Assembly (NCBI GenBank): GCA_020859945.1
Contig: JAJBVG010000050.1
Location: 17,155-81,154, forward strand
Length of the DNA: 64,000 bases
Direction: 5' to 3'
Origin: Clostridiales bacterium
Lineage (GTDB): Bacteria > Bacillota > Clostridia > Oscillospirales > Oscillospiraceae
The translations under genes and the position numbers were made by a program. Shown piece after piece: positions 24,934-34,003 of this stretch; the stretch's first letter is position 1, and each line of letters starts with the position of its first letter. Below the pieces are notes generated by a model. It was not told the origin of the DNA, did not search any database, and saw only the letters and a list, made by a program, of their open reading frames with translations.

Positions 24934-26928
24934 GTGTACCAGGCCCTGTACCGCAAATGGCGGCCCCAGACCTTTGACGACGTGGTGGGGCAGTCCCATA
25001 TCACCCGGACGCTGAAAAAGCAGGTGACCACCGGCCACCTGTCCCACGCCTATCTCTTCACCGGCACCCGGGGCACCGGCAAGACCACCTGCGCCAAGCT
25101 GCTGGCCAAGGCGGTGAACTGCGAGAACCCGGTGGGGGGCAACCCCTGCGGCCAATGCGCCGCCTGTCGGGGCATCGACAGCGGCTCCATCCTGGACGTG
25201 GTGGAGCTGGACGCCGCCTCCAACAACGGCGTGGACCAGGTCCGTGCCCTCCGGGACGAGGCCGTGTACGCCCCCGCCGCAGTGCGCCGCCGGGTGTACA
25301 TCATCGACGAGGTACACATGCTGTCGGTGGCAGCCTTCAACGCCCTGCTGAAAATTCTGGAGGAGCCGCCGGAACATCTGATGTTCATTCTGGCCACTAC
25401 TGAGCTGCACAAGGTCCCCGCCACCATTTTGTCCCGGTGTCAGCGCTTCTCCTTTAAACGCATCCAGCCCGCCGACATCCAGAACCGTCTGCGGTACATC
25501 GCCCAGGCGGAGGGCATCGACCTGACCGAGGACGGCGCCGCGCTGCTGGCGCGGCTGGCGGACGGGGCGTTGCGGGATGCCCTCTCCCTGCTGGACCAGT
25601 GCGCAGTCTCCGGCGGTCGGGTGGACAAGGACGCCGTGCTGGACGCGCTGGGTCTTGCGGGCAACACCAAAACCGCCCACATTATGAACCACATCCGCCG
25701 GGGCGACACCGCCCAGGCCCTGACCGAGCTGGGGGAACTGTACGCCGCCGGCAAAGACGTGGGGGCGGTGCTCTCCGAGCTGGCGGGACTGACCCGCGAC
25801 CTGCTGCTGCGGCAGACCACCGGCGGCAACGCCCCCGGCCTGATGGCCGGAGGATACGACGAGGCCACCATGCAGGCCCTGTCCCGTGGCCTTTCCAGCC
25901 AGCGGCTGTTGCACATGCTGACCCTGCTCCAGGACACCCAGGCCAAGCTAAAAAACAGTGCCAACCGGCGCACCGACGCAGAGCTTTGCATCATCCAGCT
26001 GTGTGACCGGACGCTGGACGGTTCGGTGCTGAGCCTTTCCGAGCGGCTCAGCCGCATCGAGGCGGCCTGGGCCAACGGGCAGATGCCGTCAGGCGGAAAA
26101 GGAACACGCCGCCCTTTTGAGGATACCTCCCAGGCCAATGAAGTCGGGGAAGAAATTTTTACCGAATCGGCCGCTCCCCAGGAGGAAATGCAGGACCTGC
26201 CCACGGACGATGTACCACCAGCGTCCAGCGATGCTGCCCGGGCATTGCCCCTCTCCGCGGAGACCATTCCTGAGCCAAAAGAAGCGCAGCTTTTTTCGGA
26301 AGAAATGCCGCCGCTGCCAGAGGAGCCGCCTGTTTTGGAAACACCGCCTCTCCCGGAAGAACCTCCCCTTCCCGAACCGCCGCTCACCTCTCAGACGATG
26401 GAGCACCCGGTACGACCAGCGCCGCCGGTCAAAAAAGCGCAGCGGAAAAAAGGCAGCAAGCCGACGGGAGACCCCCGGTTCTGGCAGGAGCTGGCCCCCA
26501 CGCTGCAACGTGCGGTGGGGCCCATCGCCTTTGGCTTCATTTCCAAGCAGATGGTGTCGGGGCGGTACGCCGACGGCGTGCTGACCCTGTACGTCTCCGA
26601 CGACGGGATCAGAAAGTGGTTCTCTGGTGAGGACCGGCGGGCCAAATTGGAACAGGCCGCCGCCGCCAAAGCCCGCCGTCCGGTGCGAGTGGAGTTGGTG
26701 GTGGGAAAGCCGGAGGAGAACGGCGCAAAGCCGCAGCTTTCGCCGCACAGGGGGCGCGAGGCGGCCCGAAAACCTGCCCAGACAGAGGCAGAGCCTGCCG
26801 AGGACGGCTCCGCGCCGTCCCAAAAGGCCGACCCCGCCCCGGAGCCGTCTCCGGCTGAGCCGGACCCGATGGAAGAACTGCTGGCCTTCGCTCAGGGCGA
26901 GGGGAAAACCATCGTTACGATAGAGTGA
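24934..26928 (+). CDS. dnaX: DNA polymerase III subunit gamma/tau
   Basis: 664 residues from GTG 24934 (GGAGGTGGGA upstream; a TTG 15 bases earlier sits on the RBS). AAA+ clamp-loader module: GTRGTGKTT at residues 44-52, a four-Cys zinc module (C63, C75, C78, C81 region), DEVHMLS, and ATTELHKVPATILSRCQ. Domain III follows, then an acidic and proline-rich linker (about residues 385-495) and a C-terminal tau domain. Loads the beta clamp and couples the polymerases. Confidence 0.96.
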   Translation: MYQALYRKWRPQTFDDVVGQSHITRTLKKQVTTGHLSHAYLFTGTRGTGKTTCAKLLAKAVNCENPVGGNPCGQCAACRGIDSGSILDVVELDAASNNGVDQVRALRDEAVYAPAAVRRRVYIIDEVHMLSVAAFNALLKILEEPPEHLMFILATTELHKVPATILSRCQRFSFKRIQPADIQNRLRYIAQAEGIDLTEDGAALLARLADGALRDALSLLDQCAVSGGRVDKDAVLDALGLAGNTKTAHIMNHIRRGDTAQALTELGELYAAGKDVGAVLSELAGLTRDLLLRQTTGGNAPGLMAGGYDEATMQALSRGLSSQRLLHMLTLLQDTQAKLKNSANRRTDAELCIIQLCDRTLDGSVLSLSERLSRIEAAWANGQMPSGGKGTRRPFEDTSQANEVGEEIFTESAAPQEEMQDLPTDDVPPASSDAARALPLSAETIPEPKEAQLFSEEMPPLPEEPPVLETPPLPEEPPLPEPPLTSQTMEHPVRPAPPVKKAQRKKGSKPTGDPRFWQELAPTLQRAVGPIAFGFISKQMVSGRYADGVLTLYVSDDGIRKWFSGEDRRAKLEQAAAAKARRPVRVELVVGKPEENGAKPQLSPHRGREAARKPAQTEAEPAEDGSAPSQKADPAPEPSPAEPDPMEELLAFAQGEGKTIVTIE

Positions 26929-26931
26929 AAT

Positions 26932-27094
26932 ACAATGTGCAATTCGCAATGAGCAATTAGCAATGAACGGTTTTTCAGCCCTGTTCGCTGCAAAAGGGGT
27001 ACCGGAAAACACGTGGTGTTCCTCGCCGCAAGGCGATGGGAAAAGGCTGGTTTTTGCTATCATTGCACATTGCACACTGCTAATTGCTAATTAA
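26932..27094. repeat. Paired heptamer arrays, ATTGCNN type, facing each other
   Basis: Between dnaX and ybaB. Left arm 26932-26966 reads on the minus strand as ATTGCTA, ATTGCTC, ATTGCGA, ATTGCAC; right arm 27061-27090 reads on the plus strand as ATTGCAC, ATTGCAC, ACTGCTA, ATTGCTA. About 95 bases separate them. Same unit as at 9774 and 39118. Confidence 0.75.
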
Positions 27095-27114
27095 ACAATA
27101 GAGGAGTTTGAACC

Positions 27115-27468
27115 ATGGCAAAAGGATACAACAGCCGCAACATGCGGGGCATGGGCGGCGTAGACAAAAACATGCTGCGTCAGGCCCAAAAGATGTCCGC
27201 CGATATGCAGAAGAACCAGACCAATCTCCAGAACCGGGAGTACGCCGCCCAGTCCGGCGGCGGCACGGTAAAGGTTGTGGTCACGGGCCAACACCGGCTC
27301 AAATCTATCACCATTGACCCGGAGGCTTTGTCCCCGGAGGATGTGGAACTGCTCCAGGACATGGTACTCACCGCCGTCAACGACGCCATGGCCCAAGCGG
27401 ACAAGGACGCCGCCGAGACCATGAACCGCATCACCGGTGGTCTGAATCTGGGCAGCCTGGGACTGTAA
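27115..27468 (+). CDS. ybaB: YbaB/EbfC nucleoid-associated protein
   Basis: 117 residues with the YbaB core (MQKNQTNLQNREY, GGTVKVVVTGQHRLKSITIDPEAL, DMVLTAVNDAMAQADKDAAETM). Small dimeric DNA-binding protein. It follows dnaX as in most Firmicutes, but recR, the usual next gene, is not here. RBS GAGGAG. Confidence 0.94.
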   Translation: MAKGYNSRNMRGMGGVDKNMLRQAQKMSADMQKNQTNLQNREYAAQSGGGTVKVVVTGQHRLKSITIDPEALSPEDVELLQDMVLTAVNDAMAQADKDAAETMNRITGGLNLGSLGL

Positions 27469-27516
27469 CGCAAGCGATTCTGTTCGAGAGACATCAACAG
27501 AAAGGGGCGACAGATC

Positions 27517-27840
27517 GTGGACTGGTTCCGCAGACAGGAGAAAAGAACACCTCCCCGTCCGATCTCGGCTGACGCTGTGCGGCGGCGAATGGTGTTTCAC
27601 GGCCAGGTGCAAGGGGTTGGCTTCCGCTGGCAGGCGTCGAACCTGGCCCGCCAGAGAAACCTGACCGGCTGGGTGCGCAACTGCGACGACGGCACGGTGG
27701 AGATGGAGGTCCAGGGACCCAGCGCCGACCTGGACGCGCTGCTGGCGGACATCCGCCATATGCGCTATGTCCGGGTGGACCGGGTGGACGTGTCAGATAT
27801 CCCCACGGTGCCGGAGCGGGAGTTTCGGGTCACCTACTGA
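27517..27840 (+). CDS. acyP: Acylphosphatase
   Basis: 107 residues from a GTG start. The catalytic signature GQVQGVGFRWQA holds the phosphate-binding Arg, and GWVRNCDDGTVEMEVQG the catalytic Asn. About 25 extra residues precede the domain (WFRRQEKRTPPRP), so the true start could be the later Met at 27589. Hydrolyses acyl phosphates; physiological substrate uncertain. Confidence 0.92.
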   Translation: MDWFRRQEKRTPPRPISADAVRRRMVFHGQVQGVGFRWQASNLARQRNLTGWVRNCDDGTVEMEVQGPSADLDALLADIRHMRYVRVDRVDVSDIPTVPEREFRVTY

Positions 27841-27879
27841 CGGGAGATTCTGATAACCTATAGTTTTTCAGAAGGACAG

Positions 27880-28095
27880 GTGACAGAAATGACCATACTT
27901 TGGGTGTTGATTTTCCTCTGTATCGGGCTGCTGCTGTGGTCGGGTCAGAAGCTCTACCACATCCACATGAGCCAGACGGACGGCGAAGAGCAGACGGAGG
28001 AAAACAAAGCGGCGGAGGACTACGCCCTGAAACGCTCCGGTGTGCTGCTGGGGTGTATGCTGGTGCTGTGCCTGGCGCTGAACATCCTCCGGTGA
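27880..28095 (+). CDS. Small protein with two membrane helices, unknown
   Basis: 71 residues: helix at about residues 5-22, a charged cytoplasmic or external loop with QTDGEEQTEENKAAEDY, and a second helix at about 52-70. GTG at 27880 follows AGAAGGACAG very closely; ATG at 27889 is an alternative. No family recognised. Ends before a strong terminator, so it is the last gene of the dnaX-side transcript. Confidence 0.6.
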   Translation: MTEMTILWVLIFLCIGLLLWSGQKLYHIHMSQTDGEEQTEENKAAEDYALKRSGVLLGCMLVLCLALNILR

Positions 28096-28136
28096 CAGAC
28101 TGCGCCTGTGCGGACGCAAAGAGGATAAAACCATAG

Positions 28137-28182
28137 AAACCACGCGGGCAGCGGAAAAAATCTCCGCCCCGCGTGGTTTTTT
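28137..28182. terminator. Bidirectional terminator
   Basis: AAACCACGCGGG pairs with CCGCGTGGTTT, with six T on the plus side and AAA on the other; it lies between convergent genes and can serve both (hemL ends at 28198 on the minus strand). Confidence 0.9.
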
Positions 28183-28197
28183 GCACTTTTTCCCGGT

Positions 28198-29475
28198 TTA
28201 CAGCGTCCCAAACACCCGCTCGGCGGTGTTCAGCGTGCGGACGATGTCGTCGGCGGTGTGAGCGTTGGAGAGGAACATAGCCTCGAACTGGGAGGGGGCC
28301 GCGTACACGCCGCCCGCCAGCATCCCCCGGTAATACCGGGCGAAGCGCTCCAAATCGCTGGCGCAGGCCCCCGCGTAGCCGGTGACGGGGTCCTCGGTGA
28401 AGAAAATCGTCAGCAGGGACGAGACCTGGTTGACCTGCACAGGGAGGCCCCTGGCCTCTGCCAGCTGCCGCAGACCGGAGGCCAGCATCGCCCCTTTCTG
28501 GCTGATGTTGGTGTAGACCTCCGGGTGCTCGTAGAGATAGGTCAGCTGAGCCAGCCCCGCCGCCATCGCCACCGGGTTGCCGGAGAGGGTCCCCGCCTGG
28601 TAGATAGGGCCGCAGGGGGCCACCTGCTCCATGTGGGCGCGGCTGCCGCCGTAGGCCCCCACGGGCATCCCGCCGCCGATGATCTTGCCGTAGGTGACAA
28701 GGTCCGCCCGGACGCCGAAGTACTCCTGCGCGCCGCCGGGAGCCAGCCGGAACCCGGTGATGACCTCGTCGAAGATGAGCAGCGCGCCGCTCTGGTCGCA
28801 GAGCTGCCGCAGCCCCGTCAAAAAGCCCTTTTGGGGCGGGATGACGCCCATATTCGCGGCCACCGGCTCTACAATGACCGCCGCCACCTGGCCGGGGTTG
28901 GCCTCCAGCAGGGCGGCCACGCTGTCCAGGTCGTTGTACTGGGCGGTTAGGGTATCTCCGGCGGTGGAGGCGGTGACGCCTTTGGAATCGGGACTGCCGC
29001 CGGTCAGCGCGCCGGAACCGGCCTTGACCAGCATGGAATCGCTGTGGCCGTGGTAGCACCCGGCGAACTTGATGATTTTCGTGCGGCCCGTCACACCGCG
29101 GGCCACCCGCAGGGCGGACATGACCGCCTCGGTGCCGGAGTTGACCATCCGCACCATCTCCAGACCGGGGACCATCTGCACCATCAGCTCAGCGATGTCC
29201 ACCTCCGCCTGGCAGGGCGCGCCGAAGGACAGGCCGTTGCCCACCGCCTGCCGGACGGCCTCCGCCACAGGAGGGAAGTTGTGGCCCAGGATCATAGGAC
29301 CCCAGGAGCCTACGTAGTCGATGTACGTCCGGCCCTCCACGTCGCTGATGTGGGAGCCGTCCGCCTTTTCAATAAAGCGCGGCTCGCAGCCCACGTTTTT
29401 ACAGGCCCGCACCGGGGAGTTGACCCCGCCGGGCAGCACTTTTACCGCCCGTTCAAAAAGAGTATGAGAATCCAT
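28198..29475 (-). CDS. hemL: Glutamate-1-semialdehyde 2,1-aminomutase
   Basis: 425 residues. PLP enzyme with opening LPGGVNSPVRACKNVG, and the lysine region LVTYGKIIGGGMPVGAYGG. Converts glutamate-1-semialdehyde to 5-aminolevulinate for tetrapyrroles. The ATG shares one base with the hemB stop codon, so the two are coupled. The earlier C5-pathway genes are not in the window. Confidence 0.96.
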   Translation of the reverse strand: MDSHTLFERAVKVLPGGVNSPVRACKNVGCEPRFIEKADGSHISDVEGRTYIDYVGSWGPMILGHNFPPVAEAVRQAVGNGLSFGAPCQAEVDIAELMVQMVPGLEMVRMVNSGTEAVMSALRVARGVTGRTKIIKFAGCYHGHSDSMLVKAGSGALTGGSPDSKGVTASTAGDTLTAQYNDLDSVAALLEANPGQVAAVIVEPVAANMGVIPPQKGFLTGLRQLCDQSGALLIFDEVITGFRLAPGGAQEYFGVRADLVTYGKIIGGGMPVGAYGGSRAHMEQVAPCGPIYQAGTLSGNPVAMAAGLAQLTYLYEHPEVYTNISQKGAMLASGLRQLAEARGLPVQVNQVSSLLTIFFTEDPVTGYAGACASDLERFARYYRGMLAGGVYAAPSQFEAMFLSNAHTADDIVRTLNTAERVFGTL

Positions 29476-30458
29476 CAGCCGATGTCTCCTTTCCGCATGG
29501 CGTCCGCCAGCTCCAGGGCGTAGTAGGTAATGAGGATGTCCGCGCCCGCCCGGTAGACGGAGACGGCGGACTCGCACATGACCCGGTATTCGTCAATGAG
29601 ACCCGCGGCGGCAGCGGCCTTGACCATGGCGTACTCGCCGGAGACGGCGTAGGCGCAGACGGGCAGGTCGTAACGGTCCGCCACCCGGCGCAGTACGTCC
29701 AGATACGGGAGGGCGGGCTTGACCATCAGAATGTCCGCGCCTTCCTCCACGTCCAAATCGCACTCCTTCAGGGCCTCTTTGGCGTTATGGGGGTCCATCT
29801 GGTAGCCCCGGCGGTCCCCAAAGGCAGGGGCGCTGCCCGCCGCGTCCCGGAAGGGGCCGTAAAAGGCAGAGGCGTATTTCGCCGCGTAGGACAGGATGGG
29901 GGTGGTCTGGTGGCCGTGCTGGTCCAGCGTTTGGCGGATGGCGGCAATGCGTCCGTCCATCATATCCGAAGGGGCCACCATGTCCGCCCCGGCCTCTACA
30001 TGGGACAGAGCGATTTTGGCCAGCACCTCCAGGGTCTTGTCGTTGTCCACCTCCTGGCCGGAGAGGATACCACAGTGTCCGTGGTCGGTGTACTCGCACA
30101 TACACACATCGGTGACGACGTACATCTCCGGGCAGTAGGCTTTAATGGCGCGGATAGCCCGCTGAATGACGCCCTCCGGGTCGTAGGCGGCGCTGGCGCA
30201 GCCGTCCTTGTGGTCAGGGATGCCGAAGAGCAGCAGCCGACTGACGCCGTGGGCCAGGCACTTGTCCACCAGAACGGGGACCTGGTCCACCGACCAGTGA
30301 TATTGTCCGGGCAGGGAGGGAATCTCCCGCTGAATGTTGGTCCCCTCCACGAAGAACACCGGGTAAATTAAGCTCTCCGGGGACATCCGGGTTTCCCGCA
30401 CCATCTGGCGGATGGAGGAATTGCCCCGCAGACGGCGGGGGCGCTTTGTCAGTTCCAT
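29475..30458 (-). CDS. hemB: Delta-aminolevulinic acid dehydratase (porphobilinogen synthase)
   Basis: 327 residues from ATG 30458, chosen for the GGAG nine bases upstream; an ATG at 30467 lies on that RBS. Visible features: Cys-rich zinc motif DVCMCEYTDHGHCG, the substrate lysines in APSDMMDGR... and MVKPALPYLD, and PVCAYAVSGEYAM. Condenses two aminolevulinate molecules to porphobilinogen. The Cys motif points to the zinc-dependent type. Confidence 0.95.
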   Translation of the reverse strand: MELTKRPRRLRGNSSIRQMVRETRMSPESLIYPVFFVEGTNIQREIPSLPGQYHWSVDQVPVLVDKCLAHGVSRLLLFGIPDHKDGCASAAYDPEGVIQRAIRAIKAYCPEMYVVTDVCMCEYTDHGHCGILSGQEVDNDKTLEVLAKIALSHVEAGADMVAPSDMMDGRIAAIRQTLDQHGHQTTPILSYAAKYASAFYGPFRDAAGSAPAFGDRRGYQMDPHNAKEALKECDLDVEEGADILMVKPALPYLDVLRRVADRYDLPVCAYAVSGEYAMVKAAAAAGLIDEYRVMCESAVSVYRAGADILITYYALELADAMRKGDIG

Positions 30459-30495
30459 TTGATTCATCTCCAAATTTCTATCAGAAAAATACATT

Positions 30496-31050
30496 TTATT
30501 GGCCCGTCATGCGGTACATCAGCGCAGCGCCGTTTTCCTTGAGCCACTTGTCCCACTTCCAATAGTCTGGGAACACCCGCAGCACCTCGGCATAAAACCG
30601 GTCGGAGTGGTTCATTTCCTTCCGGTGGCACAGCTCATGAACCACCACGCTGTCCAGCACCTCCGGCGGGGCCAGCATCAGCAGACAGTTGAAGTTCAGG
30701 TTGCCCTTGCCGGAGCAGCTGCCCCACTTGGAACGCTGGTTACGGATGGTGATACGGCCATAGGTCACGCCGATTTTCGGCGCATAGTACCGCACCCGCT
30801 CCGGGATGACCTTCACCGCCTCGTCCGCCAGGGCGCGAATTTCCTCCTCCGTCAGCAGGGGCAGCTCCGCTAAGGCTGCACGCCGTGCCTCGTACTGGGC
30901 CAGGCTCTTTTCGATCCACGCCTGGTTTTTGGCAACGAACGCCCGGATTTGCGCGTCCGTGGTGCGCATGGGGGCGCGGACGATGACGCCTCTGGCGTCC
31001 ACCTGGACCGACAGGGTCTTTCGGGCGGAACGAATCACAGTGTATTCCAT
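30496..31050 (-). CDS. YgjP-like zinc metallopeptidase (DUF45, SprT/WLM-like)
   Basis: 184 residues. Metal motif VVHELCHRKEMNHSDRFYAEV (HExxH with a third His downstream) and the preceding RSKWGSCSGKGNLNFN box, both typical of DUF45/YgjP proteins. Proteolytic activity is inferred from the fold; no substrate is known. RBS GAAAGGAGCG. Confidence 0.88.
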   Translation of the reverse strand: MEYTVIRSARKTLSVQVDARGVIVRAPMRTTDAQIRAFVAKNQAWIEKSLAQYEARRAALAELPLLTEEEIRALADEAVKVIPERVRYYAPKIGVTYGRITIRNQRSKWGSCSGKGNLNFNCLLMLAPPEVLDSVVVHELCHRKEMNHSDRFYAEVLRVFPDYWKWDKWLKENGAALMYRMTGQ

Positions 31051-31119
31051 GGGTGGGCGCTCCTTTCTGCGGCTGTTTGCTCAGGCGTTCGGGGTTCTCT
31101 CACATCTAACGCCTGTTTT

Positions 31120-31148
31120 ATTGTATACTACGAAAAACAAACCGTCAA
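31120..31148 (-). promoter_or_regulatory. Promoter of the YgjP-like gene
   Basis: Minus strand TTGACG, 17 bases, TACAAT. Confidence 0.75.
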
Positions 31149-31328
31149 GGCGGCGTGCGCAATTCAACGGGAACGAACTTTCCCGCTCCCCTGTTTTTGA
31201 GGAAAATATTCTCTGCTCCAGAGACGCCGCCCCGCAGCCCCTCCCAATGGGGAAATTTTGTTTTTCTGTGAACAATCGGTAAAAATTGTCCCTATTTTGC
31301 AAAATCTCTTCCCTTTTCCCCGTCAATC

Positions 31329-31337
31329 TGTTATACT
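31329..31337 (+). promoter_or_regulatory. Extended -10 promoter of the DUF1538 gene
   Basis: TGTTATACT (TGn plus TATACT) with no good -35. The 31050-31403 gap otherwise holds the divergent promoter above and a GC-rich stem (GGCGGC / GCCGCC, 31365-31381) inside an outer CTGTC/GACAG pair, just before the RBS GAGGTG. Confidence 0.5.
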
Positions 31338-31402
31338 CGTTGCAATTTCTTTCGCTGTCGGGCGGCGCAGAGCCGCCTGGCGCAGACAGTGAGGTGCATT
31401 TT

Positions 31403-32932
31403 TTGAGGAACGAAAAAACCAGGCTGCGGGAAAAGCTGCTGGAGGCGCTGCGGGCCGTCCTGCCCATTATCGGCATTGTGCTGGCGCTGAGCTTCACCAT
31501 TGCGCCCATCTCCCCCAGCGTGCTGCTGTGCTTTCTGCTGGGGGCGGTGCTGGTCATTGTGGGCATGATGTTCTTCACCCTGGGCGCGGAGATTGCCATG
31601 ACGCCCATGGGCGAACGGGTGGGCGGCAGCCTGTCCAAATGCCGAAACCTGGCCGTCATCGTGGGCGTTGCCTTCCTTCTGGGCTTTGTCATCACCATCT
31701 CGGAGCCGGACTTGCAGGTACTGGCGGGGCAGGTGCCGTCCATCCCCAATCGGGTGCTGATTTTGGCGGTTGCCGCCGGGGTGGGCCTGTTTCTGGTGGT
31801 GGCGCTGCTGCGGATGCTCTTCGGCATCCCCCTGGCCCCGGTGCTGGCTGTGCTGTACGCCGCCGTTTTCGTGCTGGCCTTCCTGGTTCCGCAGAATTTT
31901 GTGGCTATCGCTTTCGATTCCGGCGGCGTGACCACCGGCCCTATGACCGTCCCCTTTATCATGGCCCTGGGCGTGGGCGTCACCGCCATCCGCGGGGACC
32001 GCAACGCCGCAGACGACAGCTTCGGCCTTATCTCCCTGTGTTCCATCGGCCCCATCCTGGCGGTGATGATCCTGGGCCTGGTCTACCAGACGGACAGTGG
32101 CAGTTACACCGCCGCGTCGATCCCCCAGGTGGAGGACTCCGTGGAGCTTTGGAGCCTGTTTCTGGAGGGCTTCCCGGAGTACCTCCGGGAGATGGCCGTC
32201 TCGCTGCTGCCCATCGTAGCGTTTTTCGGTCTGTTTCAGGTAACTGTTCTGCATATGCGCAAACGTCCCCTCATCCGTATTCTCATCGGCCTGGCCTACA
32301 CCTATGTGGGGCTGGTGCTGTTCCTGACCGGAGCCAACGTGGGCTTTATGCCCGCCGGAAGCTACCTGGGAACCGTGCTGGCCGGTCTGGACTACAACTG
32401 GGTCCTCATCCCCATCGGAATGGTCATCGGCTACTTTATCGTCAGGGCGGAACCGGCGGTCTACGTGCTGAACAAACAGGTGGAGGAACTGACCGACGGA
32501 ACCATCTCCGCTGCCGCCATGGGAGCCAGCCTCTCCATCGGCGTGGCAATCTCGGTTGGTCTATCCATGCTGCGGGTGCTGACCGGTATCCCCATCCTCT
32601 ACTTCCTGATTCCCGGCTACGCCCTGGCGTTGGGCCTGTCGCTGGTGGTGCCGAAGATTTTCACAGCCATCGCCTTCGACTCCGGCGGCGTGGCCTCCGG
32701 CCCCATGACGGCGGCCTTTCTGCTCCCTCTGGCCCAGGGCGCCTGTTCCGCCGTGGGCGGCGACATCGTCAGCGACGCCTTTGGCGTGGTGGCGATGGTG
32801 GCCATGACCCCGCTGATTACCATCCAAATCCTGGGTGTCGTCTATCAGCTCCAGAGCCGCAGGAGACAGGCGGCAGCGCCGGACTTCACCGCTCTGGAAT
32901 GGCTGGACGACAACGCCATTATCGAGCTGTAA
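31403..32932 (+). CDS. DUF1538 family polytopic membrane protein
   Basis: 509 residues from TTG 31403 behind GAGGTG. Two tandem homologous halves, each with about five to six membrane segments; the motif AIAFDSGGVTTGPMT near residue 165 recurs as AIAFDSGGVASGPMT near residue 420. The repeat architecture suggests a transporter or channel, substrate unknown. The downstream PII-like gene, 18 bases away, suggests nucleotide-controlled transport, as with AmtB-GlnK or SbtA-SbtB. Confidence 0.85.
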   Translation: MRNEKTRLREKLLEALRAVLPIIGIVLALSFTIAPISPSVLLCFLLGAVLVIVGMMFFTLGAEIAMTPMGERVGGSLSKCRNLAVIVGVAFLLGFVITISEPDLQVLAGQVPSIPNRVLILAVAAGVGLFLVVALLRMLFGIPLAPVLAVLYAAVFVLAFLVPQNFVAIAFDSGGVTTGPMTVPFIMALGVGVTAIRGDRNAADDSFGLISLCSIGPILAVMILGLVYQTDSGSYTAASIPQVEDSVELWSLFLEGFPEYLREMAVSLLPIVAFFGLFQVTVLHMRKRPLIRILIGLAYTYVGLVLFLTGANVGFMPAGSYLGTVLAGLDYNWVLIPIGMVIGYFIVRAEPAVYVLNKQVEELTDGTISAAAMGASLSIGVAISVGLSMLRVLTGIPILYFLIPGYALALGLSLVVPKIFTAIAFDSGGVASGPMTAAFLLPLAQGACSAVGGDIVSDAFGVVAMVAMTPLITIQILGVVYQLQSRRRQAAAPDFTALEWLDDNAIIEL

Positions 32933-32950
32933 GGAGAGGAGGAGCGAACT

Positions 32951-33652
32951 GTGAGCGAGCTGTACTTAATGGTATCCATTACCAACCGGAAACAGCACAA
33001 GCGTTTCCAGCGGTTTTATAAGGAGTGCAAACTGGGGATGTCCCTCCAGATGCTGGGCCGGGGCACGGCTGCCAACGAGATGTTGGACTACCTGGGCTTG
33101 GAGGCGTCGGAAAAAGACGTGTTCCTCTCCCCTGTCACCGGCGAAACCTGGGCGAGAGTGAAAAAGGGCCTGCAAAGCAAGCTGCGCATCGACGTGCCGG
33201 GCACCGGCGTGGCCTTCATCGTCCCGCTGAGCAGCATCGGCGGCAAACGCCAGATGATGTTTCTGATGGGACAGCAAAAATTAGAGATCGGGGAGGAATC
33301 GACCTTGAAAGATACCAAATATGAGCTTCTGGTGGCCATCTCCAACCAGGGATACACCTCTATGGTCATGGACGCGGCCCGTGCGGTGGGCGCGTCCGGC
33401 GGAACCGTCCTCCACGCCAAGGGCACCGGCATGGAGAAGGCGGAACAATTCCTCGGCGTCTCCCTGGTGGCAGAAAAGGAGCTGGTGCTCATCGTGGTAA
33501 AAAAAGCCAAAAAGAACGATATCATGGGGGCGATCATGGCGGACGCCGGTCTGGACAGCCCGGCGGGAACCATCGTCTTTTCCCTGCCCGTCACCGACAC
33601 GGCGGGGATGCGCCTGATCGAGGAGGACGGGGAAAACGAAGCTGCCCCGTAA
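32951..33652 (+). CDS. Double-domain PII-like protein
   Basis: 233 residues from GTG with AAGGAGAGGAGG upstream. Two copies of a ferredoxin-like PII fold: residues about 1-110 and 118-225. The second half carries GASGGTVLHAKGTG, resembling the T-loop/B-loop region of GlnB (GRGx, HxxG). The first half is divergent (MLGRGTAANEM). Fusion of two PII domains in one chain differs from the usual homotrimer. Ligand unknown; a partner role for the DUF1538 membrane protein is inferred from adjacency. Confidence 0.8.
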   Translation: MSELYLMVSITNRKQHKRFQRFYKECKLGMSLQMLGRGTAANEMLDYLGLEASEKDVFLSPVTGETWARVKKGLQSKLRIDVPGTGVAFIVPLSSIGGKRQMMFLMGQQKLEIGEESTLKDTKYELLVAISNQGYTSMVMDAARAVGASGGTVLHAKGTGMEKAEQFLGVSLVAEKELVLIVVKKAKKNDIMGAIMADAGLDSPAGTIVFSLPVTDTAGMRLIEEDGENEAAP

Positions 33653-33685
33653 AACCCGCTTGATCCCCTTACACAGCTTACACAG

Positions 33686-33981
33686 CGCGGGACGGCCTCT
33701 CCGTCCCGCGGGGGCCTGTCGGAGACAGGCCCTCGACCAAAATCACGGATTTTGGTCGAAAATGCGGCCCCGGCAGCGCACTCGCTGCGCTCGCACGTTT
33801 GGGGCCTCCCTGTGTGCTTTTGCCGGTACACGCCCGGCTAAAAGCACGGATTTCAATTTATTTTGTTGCTTACGCAACAAAACTCCTGCGGAGGGCTTCT
33901 ATAACTTTTCATTACACTTAATTCGCTGAAAATGGCTTTTTGACAACCTGGCGCGGGACGGCCTCTCCGTCCCGCGTTTTT
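33686..33981. repeat. Hairpin cluster bracketed by duplicate stem-loops
   Basis: No gene is seen in 33653-34103. Instead there are consecutive stems: 33686-33710 (ten pairs, loop CCTCT); 33712-33732 (nine pairs, three-base loop); 33733-33759 (twelve pairs, loop ACG); 33766-33806 (GGCCCC/GGGGCC around GCAGCG/CGCTGC); 33814-33847 (thirteen pairs with one bulge); 33861-33882 (nine pairs, loop TTAC); 33952-33976, identical to the first stem and followed by TTTTT. All but the outer fourth stem are perfect or nearly so. Confidence 0.8.
33952..33981 (+). terminator. Terminator closing the hairpin cluster
   Basis: CGCGGGACGG/CCGTCCCGCG with loop CCTCT, then five T. The same stem-loop at 33686 lacks the T run. 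Confidence 0.85.
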
Positions 33982-34003
33982 CGCCTTTTTTCGCGTTTTT
34001 GCA

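Noticed and set aside
33686..33981. CRISPR-like reading of the hairpin cluster
   Set aside because: Apart from the two identical end stems the hairpins differ in sequence, so there is no direct repeat.
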